The position numbers and the translations under genes were made by a program. Positions 12,546-23,062 of a stretch of DNA of 64,000 bases are shown in pieces; within the stretch, counting starts at the first letter, position 1; each line of letters begins with the position of its first letter. The DNA is from Asterias amurensis (Eukaryota > Echinodermata > Asteroidea > Forcipulatida > Asteriidae): the NCBI RefSeq assembly GCF_032118995.1, contig NC_092667.1, forward strand, positions 736,931 through 800,930, given 5' to 3'. Under the pieces are notes generated by a model. The model had not been told where the DNA came from and did no database searches. It saw only the letters and a list, made by a program, of their open reading frames with translations.

Positions 12546-15480
12546 CTGACGACCAAATATTCACGCTTTGTCGGCACCAGTAATTTACAGTTTGAATTCA
12601 CGTTAGTTGTTTAGGTGAAAAATAGGAAATTTTTACCTTAAAATCACTTGTCAATCAAACGTTTGTAACTAACTTCGACTATTCACGTGATTAAGCGGTA
12701 ATGTCGAAGGGGAAATATAACGTAAAAATTAGGTGCCCAAAAATCCTTACAGCAATCACGTGTTTGCAAGGTGACGATTTGGTTCGAAATTATTCATACC
12801 TCATTTTCACGTAAAATTCACCGACAAAACTGGTTACTTTTTGGTGTCTGTTTACTGGGTACCATATAATAGCCACTGAATATTCACTAACACAAGGTTT
12901 TCTAAATACAAACTTACACACACTATGCGTTGAAATAAATTCTTATCGAAAAACGTATTCTTATTCAGAATAATATCCCAATACAAAACCGTCTAGCAAA
13001 TGTAACATGTATACACAATACTTTCAGTAAACTCTTGAACTCAGTTTTAAAACACCAACAAAGTTGTTACAGAGAGGGTTAACCAGAGTACAATACACTG
13101 ATAAATTGTGGGAAATGGTTGTCTTTAAGATAATGACCATAAAAACTTATACTGTAATGTCATGTCAAATCTCCTAAACACAACACTTGGTGTACAGTCA
13201 TTTTAAAAAGTCACGAGAAGGTCATAATTTCATCATTGATCTTATACAAAAGGCAAATTTTACCTTTGTTATAATCCATTTGACTGTTTTATTCCTTTAC
13301 ACATAATAGAAATATACAATCAAATTAACCCGTGACAATAAAGTTTAATTTTAGAAACGTATCTGACAGTAGCGTTTTCCAATTTCAAAACACAACCAAC
13401 TATATACACAGCATGGTAACAAAGCTTCATTATAATAACAACAAAAGAACAAAACTAAGTCTTAACAACACTGGTTCAAAAAGGTGTTTAGAAGCATTTA
13501 CTCTTTATTTACCAGAAAATAAGAATTTTAGAGAAAATTGTGCTTGTGTTTGTTCCCCCTCATCATCACAGATATTTGAGTTATAGCTTGTAGCAATTGG
13601 CCCAAGATAAAGTATATTATTGGGCAATAGATGATTACTTTTTTACACCAAAAGTAGTGGATACATTAATTGCAACCCTAAAAATACACGGTAAACTTTT
13701 CTGCTTTTCCTTTGCTTTGCTTTCTTGGAAACTAACTGATAACTCTCTTCAAAAACACTAACAGATAGGATAATAAAAAACACTGACAGATAGGATAATA
13801 AAAAATTAAAAAAAAACTCTCCCGCCAACCCAACATTATTAAAAACAGTAGCTTATTTGATAAATGGGTCAAAATAAATGGCACAGTCTTCTCAAATAAC
13901 ATTATATATTTCACTTTATACAAGAAGTATCTGGAAAAAAAGTATCAAGGTCAGTTGACTGTATTGTTAACCTTGTTCCTGTATGCATTCAAACTTTCAA
14001 TACGTTAGAAACAATACGAGAATGTAGCATCTAATACAGTTTTGATGATATTGACAAGATTTCTACAAAATGGAAAATCATCTTCATTATCTTCACTCGA
14101 AGAATATGTTAAGGCACTCACTTTAGTCTCAGCTAAAACACTTTATATTTCAAATATTTGTCCGGCAAAAACTTCGATGACATGAAATACGCACACAAAT
14201 AATTATAAGCTGTTGAAATGCGTTATTTATATATTTATTCATTTATTTCCAAAGAACAGTACATACAAAAGAATAGGCAATAAAAATATGACTACACAGA
14301 GAACAAGCCTGCGGTTAACCAAAAAGCGAAAATAATCACTATCTAAAGGTGATCCAGACAATAAAAATAACAAAGGCTCAAAAGGGTACAAGGACAAACA
14401 TTTTCAAAAGAAAAAACAAAACAATTTCGACAAAAAACAAACAACTAAAATCAGTCTTACAAAGACTTCAAAATTAGACAAACCATAATTATTTTATGCA
14501 AAGACATGTTAAATGTACACGTAAAAACGTAAACACCATAACATGGTGAAATGTATAATAAATGCGGTTAGCCGGTACACTTACTGTTCATGTAAAAGTT
14601 TGCAACAAAACATGTGGGAACTAAAAACACCCGATTCAAAGCACATGTCTACAACTGACCTTAAAATCATTTGTTTCTAAAAGTCACGAAACTTTAAAGT
14701 CTCCACAAAAGACACAAACAACTTAAAAATAAAACTGCTCTCTGATTTATCAACATTTTCAGATCAAGAAGGAAGTACAGTCTAATGGTACCAACCCACA
14801 CATAGATTGCGACGATTTAGCAACGTGAAACCAATTACATCATGATTTAAATCTATAACCGGAGAGCAATCTTCAAATTCAAACTTTTTGAATCCACATA
14901 AATCAAACACGTCATCAACAGTTCATCTCCAAGTTGAAAAGGCATATGCAAATAAAGAGACAGCTAAATCGTGTCTACGACACCATGAGCCACGGCATTT
15001 ACAGAAGAAAAACACAGAAACTTTTTGACTGAATGACTTTTTGACTCCACTATATCATGCCGGACCGTGTTTGATCACGGAGTTAATGGCAAACCACACA
15101 GTTCTGAGGCATCTTGTGTTGTGCATTTAAATCTACTGAACAAAAATATTAAAAAACTACCTAAAAACCACACTAGCCGGTCCGATCCAGGATCAAACGG
15201 CCACTGCTAATAGCGGCTATAAGACATCAGCAGTAGCAAAGATCTTGGCAACTGTAACGATCTTAAACACATTTGAGTAGCTAAGAGACAAACAATCGCG
15301 TCCCTGACCTTCTGTCAGTTAAAAAAATAATAATACAGAACAACCTGGAAGGATGTCAAAAACGGTGACGTTATTATACATCTGTACGAGTTGGCTCGTC
15401 GATCGGGAGACCGGTGCAGAAATGGTCGCAAGATCTGGCAGTTTCTCACACGTCAGGTAGATGGTTCAAGCAGGATTGAT
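12546..15480. other. AT-rich stretch without a recognisable gene
   Basis: The first ~350 bp contain decayed, satellite-like acgt motifs. The rest is AT-rich with short homopolymers and no exon-like segment I can support on either strand. The part next to 15488 probably includes the 3' untranslated region of the minus-strand GTPase gene. Its stop codon overlaps an AATAAA on the minus strand, and further AATAAA-type signals (tttatt on the plus strand) lie around 14222-14250. Confidence 0.6.
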
Positions 15481-15487
15481 GCCGAGT

Positions 15488-18400
15488 TTATTTAGTAGAT
15501 TTCCCTTTGTTCTTTTCTATGGATTGCACAAGCTTTGACCACGTGGAGAGCCAACCTTTGTCTTGTTTGTCTCCTTTTGCCATTTGGGGCTCCGCATAGG
15601 GTTCTAAAGGTTTAAAATTGCCAAGTTTAACTAGACTTATTATGTGTGCCTGTTCTCGGACATTCTCAAGTGCCCTTACCCTGGATTCCCAGCCTTTTTC
15701 AGCTTCCATCTTCTCTGACTGGATCAGCAAGTCAATATACTCAACCGTGCTGAGAGGGTATGGCCTCAAAGCTATCTCATCAAGTCGTTTTATACTTGCG
15801 TTGGAGCGACATAGTAGTACAGACACACCTTCCACGACGTCTTTGAACTCTTGTAGTTGTCTTTGAATCACCTGCTCCACGCTGAGTTTTTTGGCTCTTG
15901 CGTCCTTGTAACGCTTCTCAAGATTGGTGTATTTTCGTGTTTCCTTCTCACTGTAATATTCTAACTTGTACTGTTGACTAGAGTGAACGTTCCAGATACA
16001 TTTACCCGGACAGACACGGCACCTATCATCGGTTATTGCAAAGCAACCACTTAATTTCGTGTCATCGGTAATGGTACACGGGTAGTGACATATAAAATGA
16101 CATACGGAGCAGTTTGTGATGTAGTTACCGGTGCCTGATATGTCAATTTTTTTGCTTTTCATGACGTCAACTTCGAAACAGAAGTCTTTGTTTGCCTCGA
16201 TGTTTACTTCATGTTGCTCCAATATTTCATGCTCCCGACGGAGCTCTTCAACTTTACAAACACCCACTCGGATTTGAGGTTGTAGGCCTTCAAGAGAAAC
16301 CTCCAAGCGCTTTCTCTCTTGAAGGACTTCCTTAGTGAGATAAAGGCTTCGTGGGTCAAGCTGGCCCAGAGCGTGGAAAAACTTAAACATACTTCGAAAC
16401 CCCATCTTCCAAAACATCTTGTCAAAGCTGGCAATGTCATCTCTTTCAGACGCACCAGCGCAGAAATCGTCAACAACCGACCTTGCTGACTCTACCTTAT
16501 TATTAGCAAAAAGGGCAGAGTTGTTGAATTTGAATAATTCATCGCTGCACGGAATACCTGCTTCTCGGAGTGCTGCAATAAGTGGAGGATCTTTCCCATC
16601 TGCGAATGTAACGAGAAGTAGAATGTTTGGCGAGATGTCTATACCAAAGACGGACAGGATGGAATCAAAGACGTAACCTTGGGTAGGGGTTTGACGTGCT
16701 AGTGAAGCTTGGGCAACAAAGCCTATTCCATCGATGTGGTCTATCTGATGAGTGTCGGAATGAGAGAAGAAATCTCGGATTTGGTCGGTGATGGCTTTGT
16801 CTTGCTCGATACCAGTAGTGTCTCCAAATCCAGGAGTGTCGATGATCGTCAATGTGTAAGATATACTGTGGTTTTTGTGTTTGTGTATGGTGTATGATGT
16901 TATGATCTGTGTTTGGCTGTCTGCTTGTGACTTGGATTTCCCGTCCGCTTGATCATCAACAATCTTAAACCGAAACTCATCTTCCCACTCAACTTGTAAG
17001 ATGTAGTTAACCATGCCATTGATTAATGTGCTCTTCCCGGCACCTGTAGCACCAACTACCATGATGACTTTATCCTGACTCGGACAGGTCCCAGACTTCA
17101 TACCAAAGCTGTAACTACAATACTTGGCATTACGATGACAACGTAACTTCTTCAAGGGAAGCTGTAGGATTTCTGGTTTGCCCTTTGCCACACAGCCTCT
17201 GGAAAGTACCTGCGATTCTTTGGCAATTTGATGTGCGTATCCCTCAGTCTTCTGAGACAAACCGGTACGTACTTCAATCGAGTCACTTTCTGCACCAGTT
17301 ACTGAACCGCTACATATAGCAGATACCAAAAACTCATATGGAGTGTCATTATGCAATTCATCAATTGTAAAAGCACACGACTGATCGCTGGTATAAACTT
17401 TCTTATGTACTTTGCTTTCAGAAGGACCAGAAGCAGGTCTGTATTTGACCAAATAGTTGTTGATGATTAGACCTTTGCCAATTTGAGATGGTTTGCTCCA
17501 TCCAATGGAAATACTGCACATCGATGCTCGCTGCTTCCTAAGCTGTGTCGGTGGACTAGAAGGGTAGGTTTTAGCCGAGGTTGTTTCACTAGCCTGACTT
17601 ACCCCAGCTTGACAAACAGATACGACCTTAAACTCATATGAAGTGAATGGGCTCAATCCGATCACAGTAACATCGGCTCCATCTGTCTGCAGCTCTATCC
17701 AATCAGTTGAGTCCGCTTGTGGAATTGCTGCCTCCCTGCATTTGACTATGTAGTGCTTCAACTCTGGTACACCGTGACTCGGTGGTTGCCATTCAAGGGA
17801 AACTGAATCATGAGACTTTCCAGACACTTTGAGTTTAACTGGCTTACCTGGGGGTTCAAATGTCTTTGTTGCTAGAACCCCATAGTCGTACAGAAACATG
17901 GACCCCCCAACAGTAGCTTCATGATCACCATCGTCAAACCCTGTCACCGCAAAGATGGTTGTTGGATTCGTTAAGTTCGCCCGGTAAAACTCAACAAAGC
18001 TTTCAGCATATCTCCTAATATTCTTGGATGCAGTCACGCCATTAAACCACCCCTTATTAGCCGGAATGTACGACTGGGAATCTGCCTTGTTAGATTTGAG
18101 ACATTTTGATAAAACAGTTAGGTACTTATCTTCATGTCCAATACAAGGAAATGCAAAGCAGACAATGTGCTTAATTAAAGGGTCCAAAATCAATGCCTCT
18201 AGATCTTCACGAGAGCTGATGATTTGAATCCCTTCAAAATATCTCACATAAGCCTTTACAACACTCATCTCTTTGCCTAGTTTACTTAGCCAATCCTCAA
18301 CATATTTTAAATTGAATGGACATTGTTCGAAATCAACAACAGCTTTGTGAAGTTCGTTTTCTTGAACACTTCCCCCGCGAATTTGGGGCAGCACTCGAGC

Positions 18401-19378
18401 TAGAAATTGTCTGAAGGACAACTTCTTACGGAGGAGCAGTTCTTTCAGATTATCAATATTATCTACAAATTGAGGAAAATCTGTACATATTTTCTGCGTC
18501 TTAGTGTCATCACATTTTACCTGCATTTGGTCCAACCTCTCAAGAATCTTTTGAGAATCGGTGATTAGATTAACAGTAATTGCTCGGGCCAATTTGGCAG
18601 ACCTGTCGTCTAACTTAACTAAGGGGTAAAGCCAAACCCGCATGGGTACGGCATTTTCTCCATTCTTCCCCAACACTGTTGGCAACTGCTTGTATACCTC
18701 GATAGCCTCTTCAAAGTTTGATGGATTTGCTCGCAGGGTAAAATCACCGTGAAATGTACAACGTATGTTTGTTTGTTCTTTTTTCTCTTGATCACTGAGC
18801 GTGACTGATCCACCTACTCCAATATTAAGTAAAGGTATCTTCTCTACTAAAGCCTTTAATCTTCCCTGTACATTCTTAATCTTATCCTCATTTGTACAGT
18901 CCCTGTCAAACACAAAAAATGCTTTTGCCCCATACAATATACCCGTTACTACATGAGTTGCAGTACCTTGATCAAAGACGTCGGCGTGCTGAACATTGTG
19001 TCTTCCAAGATGTTTCATTGTCAACTGTTCAAACCTTGTTGTTGCTTCATAATGCAGAGTCAGACGAGATTGGCGCTCCGATGCTTTGGTGTCATTGAGA
19101 TACTTGGCTGCTCCTTGCACCTCCACCAAACCGCATAAGACACTTGCCTTCAATTCTGCTTCGACGTTCAGGGCGGATGTTTTGTCTTTCACTCCATCCG
19201 ATGAAATGATGCTGAAATGTGTCCCAGGCTTCGGAATGACGTTGCGATCAGCATGTAATATCGCTGGATCCCATAGCGTAATTCCTGGTATAGGAGTGTC
19301 ACTGCGGCAATCATACAGCATTCCGAGCTGCATTGGTCGACCCAATGCCGGAAGCTCAAGTGTCCTCTCCGCTGTCAT
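15488..19378 (-). CDS. Stonustoxin-like / FN3 / P-loop GTPase fusion protein (1296 aa)
   Basis: A single uninterrupted coding exon. Residues ~8-265 match the N-terminal MACPF-like part of stonustoxin/neoverrucotoxin subunits (LELPALGRP, LGMLYDCRSD, IPGITLWD, ALNVEAELKASVLCGLVEV, AAKYLNDT). Residues ~265-500 resemble the helical and thioredoxin-fold regions that follow in those proteins. Two fibronectin type III domains span ~510-605 and ~610-705. A P-loop GTPase follows: GATGAGKST near 773 (G1), DTPGFGD near 847 (G3), and TFADG where G4 would be. A Leu/Glu-rich coiled coil (~1020-1065) and a Cys/His cluster (CSVCHFICHYPC ... CRVCPGKC, ~1095-1130) follow, then a charged C-terminus. Such proteins are widespread in non-venomous animals, so venom function should not be assumed; a membrane or immune role is only inference. 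The ATG sits 17 nt after a good acceptor (TTTTTGCAG, exon edge 19395), so the 5' UTR is probably spliced. The frame is intact. Confidence 0.93.
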   Translation of the reverse strand: MTAERTLELPALGRPMQLGMLYDCRSDTPIPGITLWDPAILHADRNVIPKPGTHFSIISSDGVKDKTSALNVEAELKASVLCGLVEVQGAAKYLNDTKASERQSRLTLHYEATTRFEQLTMKHLGRHNVQHADVFDQGTATHVVTGILYGAKAFFVFDRDCTNEDKIKNVQGRLKALVEKIPLLNIGVGGSVTLSDQEKKEQTNIRCTFHGDFTLRANPSNFEEAIEVYKQLPTVLGKNGENAVPMRVWLYPLVKLDDRSAKLARAITVNLITDSQKILERLDQMQVKCDDTKTQKICTDFPQFVDNIDNLKELLLRKKLSFRQFLARVLPQIRGGSVQENELHKAVVDFEQCPFNLKYVEDWLSKLGKEMSVVKAYVRYFEGIQIISSREDLEALILDPLIKHIVCFAFPCIGHEDKYLTVLSKCLKSNKADSQSYIPANKGWFNGVTASKNIRRYAESFVEFYRANLTNPTTIFAVTGFDDGDHEATVGGSMFLYDYGVLATKTFEPPGKPVKLKVSGKSHDSVSLEWQPPSHGVPELKHYIVKCREAAIPQADSTDWIELQTDGADVTVIGLSPFTSYEFKVVSVCQAGVSQASETTSAKTYPSSPPTQLRKQRASMCSISIGWSKPSQIGKGLIINNYLVKYRPASGPSESKVHKKVYTSDQSCAFTIDELHNDTPYEFLVSAICSGSVTGAESDSIEVRTGLSQKTEGYAHQIAKESQVLSRGCVAKGKPEILQLPLKKLRCHRNAKYCSYSFGMKSGTCPSQDKVIMVVGATGAGKSTLINGMVNYILQVEWEDEFRFKIVDDQADGKSKSQADSQTQIITSYTIHKHKNHSISYTLTIIDTPGFGDTTGIEQDKAITDQIRDFFSHSDTHQIDHIDGIGFVAQASLARQTPTQGYVFDSILSVFGIDISPNILLLVTFADGKDPPLIAALREAGIPCSDELFKFNNSALFANNKVESARSVVDDFCAGASERDDIASFDKMFWKMGFRSMFKFFHALGQLDPRSLYLTKEVLQERKRLEVSLEGLQPQIRVGVCKVEELRREHEILEQHEVNIEANKDFCFEVDVMKSKKIDISGTGNYITNCSVCHFICHYPCTITDDTKLSGCFAITDDRCRVCPGKCIWNVHSSQQYKLEYYSEKETRKYTNLEKRYKDARAKKLSVEQVIQRQLQEFKDVVEGVSVLLCRSNASIKRLDEIALRPYPLSTVEYIDLLIQSEKMEAEKGWESRVRALENVREQAHIISLVKLGNFKPLEPYAEPQMAKGDKQDKGWLSTWSKLVQSIEKNKGKSTK

Positions 19379-20048
19379 GATGGTGACGTCGAAGCCTGCA
19401 AAAAGAGAAATGAAGACATTTTGCCCGTCAAAATCAATAGATTATTTTAGTGGGTTTGGTGGATCGAATAATGTGCCATTTTTCTCATACCAACATAAAA
19501 AGGAAATACTTTTTACATAATGAACAATGTCAATGATTTTCTTTCTTTTTTGCTAAAAAAATATTTTTCCTCAGTTTTAGTAAGAACACGAAACTTGGTA
19601 CACGTGTATATTTATACCGTAACTTGAACAGCTGGACGTGGAGAGTTTTCTTTACACAAGCTTTAGGTGCTCTGTAATACAGCTCTTGTGCTGACTTTTG
19701 TACCCTGTATAAAGATCTTCAAATACTTAAATAAATAAGTAAATAAACAGCTGACGAAAAAATGTTTGCAAATTTTTCTGGTTCCCATTGACCAGCGCGC
19801 TAGTACACGGCACTAACGTACTGTAACTCGGTACGTACAGCAATATTCGCTGACAACTAGCGGGCGGCCTTTAAGTAAACACTTAACTATAAACTCTAGC
19901 GTGCCGAGTTTAAATTACTTTTCTTTAAACTTTACATGAAAAACAGACTAACAAACAACCGGAAAAACAGACTAACAAACAAGAAAGCCACTGCTCAATT
20001 ACTGAATCAAACATTATTCACTCTATTTTTTTTTATCTCATCCTGCAG

Positions 20049-20409
20049 CTCAACTCGGACTCCACGGACTCGAAAGTAAATGGCCAGATATCACCTAGCC
20101 TCGTCATTACAACTAATGATAACCTTGTTACATCTTCTCATGTCGTGGGTTTTTGGGCGGACCCTTGTGGAGATGTACGGGGAAGGTGCGTTGAAGAGGG
20201 GACTGTGGTCGCATATGGCAACCTACTATACATCCTTGATTTCGAGTATCCTCCAGGATCCTCGATGATGCTGAAATTCATACAGCACTACCTGATGGGC
20301 AGAATAGTGAAGGACATCCCCAAGTCGATCAAAACATTGAACATTGAACATCGGACAAGAATATTTGTTGAACTAACTTTCCCGAATGATGCAGGTGTAG
20401 TCACCTGTG
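20049..20409 (+). CDS. Orphan exon-like open segment
   Basis: Not recognised. A strong acceptor (long T tract, then catcctgcag) precedes an open frame from 20049 (LNSDSTDSKVNGQ) to a possible donor at 20410 (TGTG|GTAGGT), 361 nt, phase 0 in and phase 1 out. It includes FWADPCGDVRGRCVEEG, GNLLYILDFEYPPG, IVKDIPKSIKTLNI and FPNDAGVVTCG. The composition is protein-like, with three cysteines and no low complexity. The frame runs on unspliced to 20606, but that part looks like intron. I see no partner exons upstream (opposite-strand gene) or downstream. It could be an exon of a gene with distant parts, or a stranded pseudo-exon. Confidence 0.35.
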
Positions 20410-20877
20410 GTAGGTCTTCGTTAATAAACAAATTAATGACAAAAAAAATTATTTTTCATAATCTTGCCATGGATTTTTGGTGCACATATATTCTCGACAC
20501 ATCGACAGTAAGGGAGTTGAATCTGTTTGATACGTTGATTTGCTTTGCTAATATTTTCGCTTGGTGCTACCCCAAACCTTGCTCCAAAAAGTCTCCTGAT
20601 GTATAGCGGTTTAGGCTGTATACTCTTTGTGTACAATTATCTTAATTGCCAATACTTTATGTTCACCGAACTTTGAAACTGAGGATTGTGCAATATGTAT
20701 TTTAATTTAACCCTCCTTTGTAAACAGTACAAAGTGTTATGAAGTTGCTTGACCCCTTGAATTTTCCTGGTTTGGAGGGTTTTTAAAGGTCGACTAAATG
20801 TGTCGCTTTGCATAGTACAGTACAATTTGTCATAAAGTTGTTTGACATGCCGAAACTTTTCCGGAAAAAAAACAATC

Positions 20878-21140
20878 CTACACCCCCCCCAACCCCCATC
20901 TTACACCCCACCCCACTCTGCCCCCCCAAAAAAAAGGGTAATCCTACACCCCAACCACACCCATTCCCAATTGTCACCCCATGTGTCCTGGCTTGGAAAA
21001 ACCCCAACACCCTTCCAGACCCATCCTCCCCATCCCACCCCCATGCTCTTATTTGGTTAAAAAAAACAATCAATCCTACACCACCCCCTCATCCCCCCCC
21101 AAAAAAAATAAATAAATAAATAAATAAATAAAAAAATCTC
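20878..21140. repeat. C-rich simple sequence and (AAAT)n microsatellite
   Basis: Degenerate CACCCC/CCCCC-rich sequence with repeated 'aatcctacacccc' blocks at about 20873, 20940 and 21073, ending in (AATA)n at 21105-21134. Proline-rich frames through it are a by-product of composition. Confidence 0.8.
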
Positions 21141-21180
21141 CCCCACTCGCACACCCAACGGTATATAGGAGGGTTAATTT

Positions 21181-21560
21181 AATAGAAAACGTTGGAACAA
21201 CAGAAAAAAGGTGGAACAACGTGCCATTTTTTTTTCAGCACATAACCCAAACCATTAATTTATTCAATGACCATTAGAGTAGACAGGAACCAACTTATTT
21301 ACAGATTTCTGAAAGAGCACAATATTTTAATATTGTGCTCTTTCAGAAATCTGTTAATAAGTTGGTTCCTGTGTACTCTAATGGTCATTGGTTCAAAGAT
21401 TTTGAGGTAATTTTGGGTAAATATTTCTAGGACAGATCTTGATTCGGAAAGCTTAATATAAAACAATTTCCTTATCACTTTATATTTAGAGGATTTCATC
21501 TTGCCAATTTGTGTTCACACAAACATTTCAACAACTCTTTTTAAAATAAAAGTGGGCATA
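21181..21560. mobile_element. Interspersed repeat D with an internal 62-bp-arm palindrome
   Basis: A second copy lies at 26725-27041 (same ends 'aatagaaaacgttgg' and 'aaagtgggcata'). This copy contains a near-perfect inverted repeat at 21266-21389, centred on 'aatattttaatatt', with arms of about 62 bp. The other copy has only the left arm. No coding potential. Confidence 0.75.
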
Positions 21561-22539
21561 TTAGTGACAACAATGACCTTCTAATACATATAGACATGTA
21601 CCGTGGTGCTAGTCAGCAGGTGCTAGTCAGCAGGTGCTAGTTCCAAAATGTACTATCACCTGAGGTGGGCCCAAATCAATACCTGTACCACATGAGGCAC
21701 TAGGTGCACCTCAAGTGTTCATGATTCTGGGACAAATATCTGCTGTCCCACAAGTGCATGATGTGCAGTCCATTTTTACAGTGTAGGAGATGTGTTTTTC
21801 ACTTAATAAACATCAACTATGGCTTAACTTGAAAGTAAGGTCAAATAGGTTTACGCGTTTTTTAAGTTGTTATGTTTTTTCCAAGTTAAGTATAGATTGT
21901 GAAAATCTATTGAGTAGCTCAGAAGCCTTTTTTTATTTTTAAACGTAACCGGAAGTTAACATTAATTAGGATCACAGTGTGTGGAAGAGTCTTTAGAGCA
22001 TTTTCTGATGACGTAAAGATGATGAACGTTCAAATTGTGGTTCCAGAGGAGTTTTTTTTTTGCTTTAAAGTAAGTGTTACACGTCAAATTAGTACATATA
22101 AAGCTTTACACTTAATTAAATAAAAGTCATGTTTTTTTTTTAATCAAACGCTTCTTAGGAACATTAAGAAAACCTTGTCTAGGTCCAATAGGAAAACACA
22201 AATGTAAATGATTGGAAGCGTAAAGCGATAATTTTATGAAGCAACGCCAACTCTACTAATACAAACAAGCATGAAGGAGACTGACTTTTCTAGTGGAGCA
22301 AAAGTGATAAGTCTAGTTTCAAAGGAAAATACTGGTTAGCAATGTAATTAAGCCTTGACTAAAACGAGGGGTTAACTTTAATCATGCCACCCCACGCAAA
22401 GATTTAAAATTTAATGATAGTTAACCTATGTATATTAAATTGCTAAACATTCTCTCAAACTTAAATAATGTAAAGTCCTATTGATAAGGTAGTTAGCTTT
22501 GGAAATGTTATTATACACCTTGATAACTTGATTCTTCCA

Positions 22540-22870
22540 TAAAGCATTTTTTTATCCGTTTTGAAACACATCGGAAGGAACTTTTCTAAGAACAATGTTT
22601 ACGTAAAACCGTAATGGTTCAAGTTACTCAGAAAGATAGGTGGATTAACAACGTCAAAAGCTTTTTTAATGTCTAAGAATACACCTTAAGAAATTTACGA
22701 GGGATATTTATTACCAGAGGCTGAGAGATTATAATAAAAATCTAACACAGCGTGAACCGTCGACCTACCAAGATTTTTTTTTTGAATCAAGAAAGTTAGC
22801 GTTCTACAATTCATTAACGTTTCTAATAACTTAGAAAAGGAAACCAACAGCGATAAAGGACGGTTGTAGC
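22540..22870 (-). pseudogene. Heavily decayed LINE reverse transcriptase fragment
   Basis: On the minus strand, split over frames and stops, the text reads RPLSLLVSFSKLLE, FLIQKKNLGRSTVHAVLDF and GVFLDIKKAFDVVNPP. These correspond to the finger region and motif A (F/V-LD-x-x-KAFD) of non-LTR reverse transcriptases of the jockey/CR1/L2 group. Several stops show it is long dead. No ends are recognisable. Confidence 0.7.
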
Positions 22871-23062
22871 GTATGTGCCGTACAGCCAGCGAGCATTCGG
22901 CGTTTTATGAACTAATGGGGTGGGGGGGAAGTCAGTATAGTGGGTCCCTTAAGTAACTCATCCTCATTTCTTTTTTAAAGTTTGCCCCTTTTCGACGCAA
23001 AAGAAATGTTTTCCCCGTTTTCCCGCATTACAAATTTAAAAACCTAACAACTGCAAAATTAT

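Noticed and set aside
15488..19378. A secreted venom toxin gene
   Set aside because: No signal peptide is seen and the C-terminal half is a GTPase fusion. Resemblance of the N-terminus to stonustoxin does not show venom function.
20808..21119. Proline-rich protein
   Set aside because: Reads through C-rich simple sequence and an (AAAT)n tract with no splice or start context.
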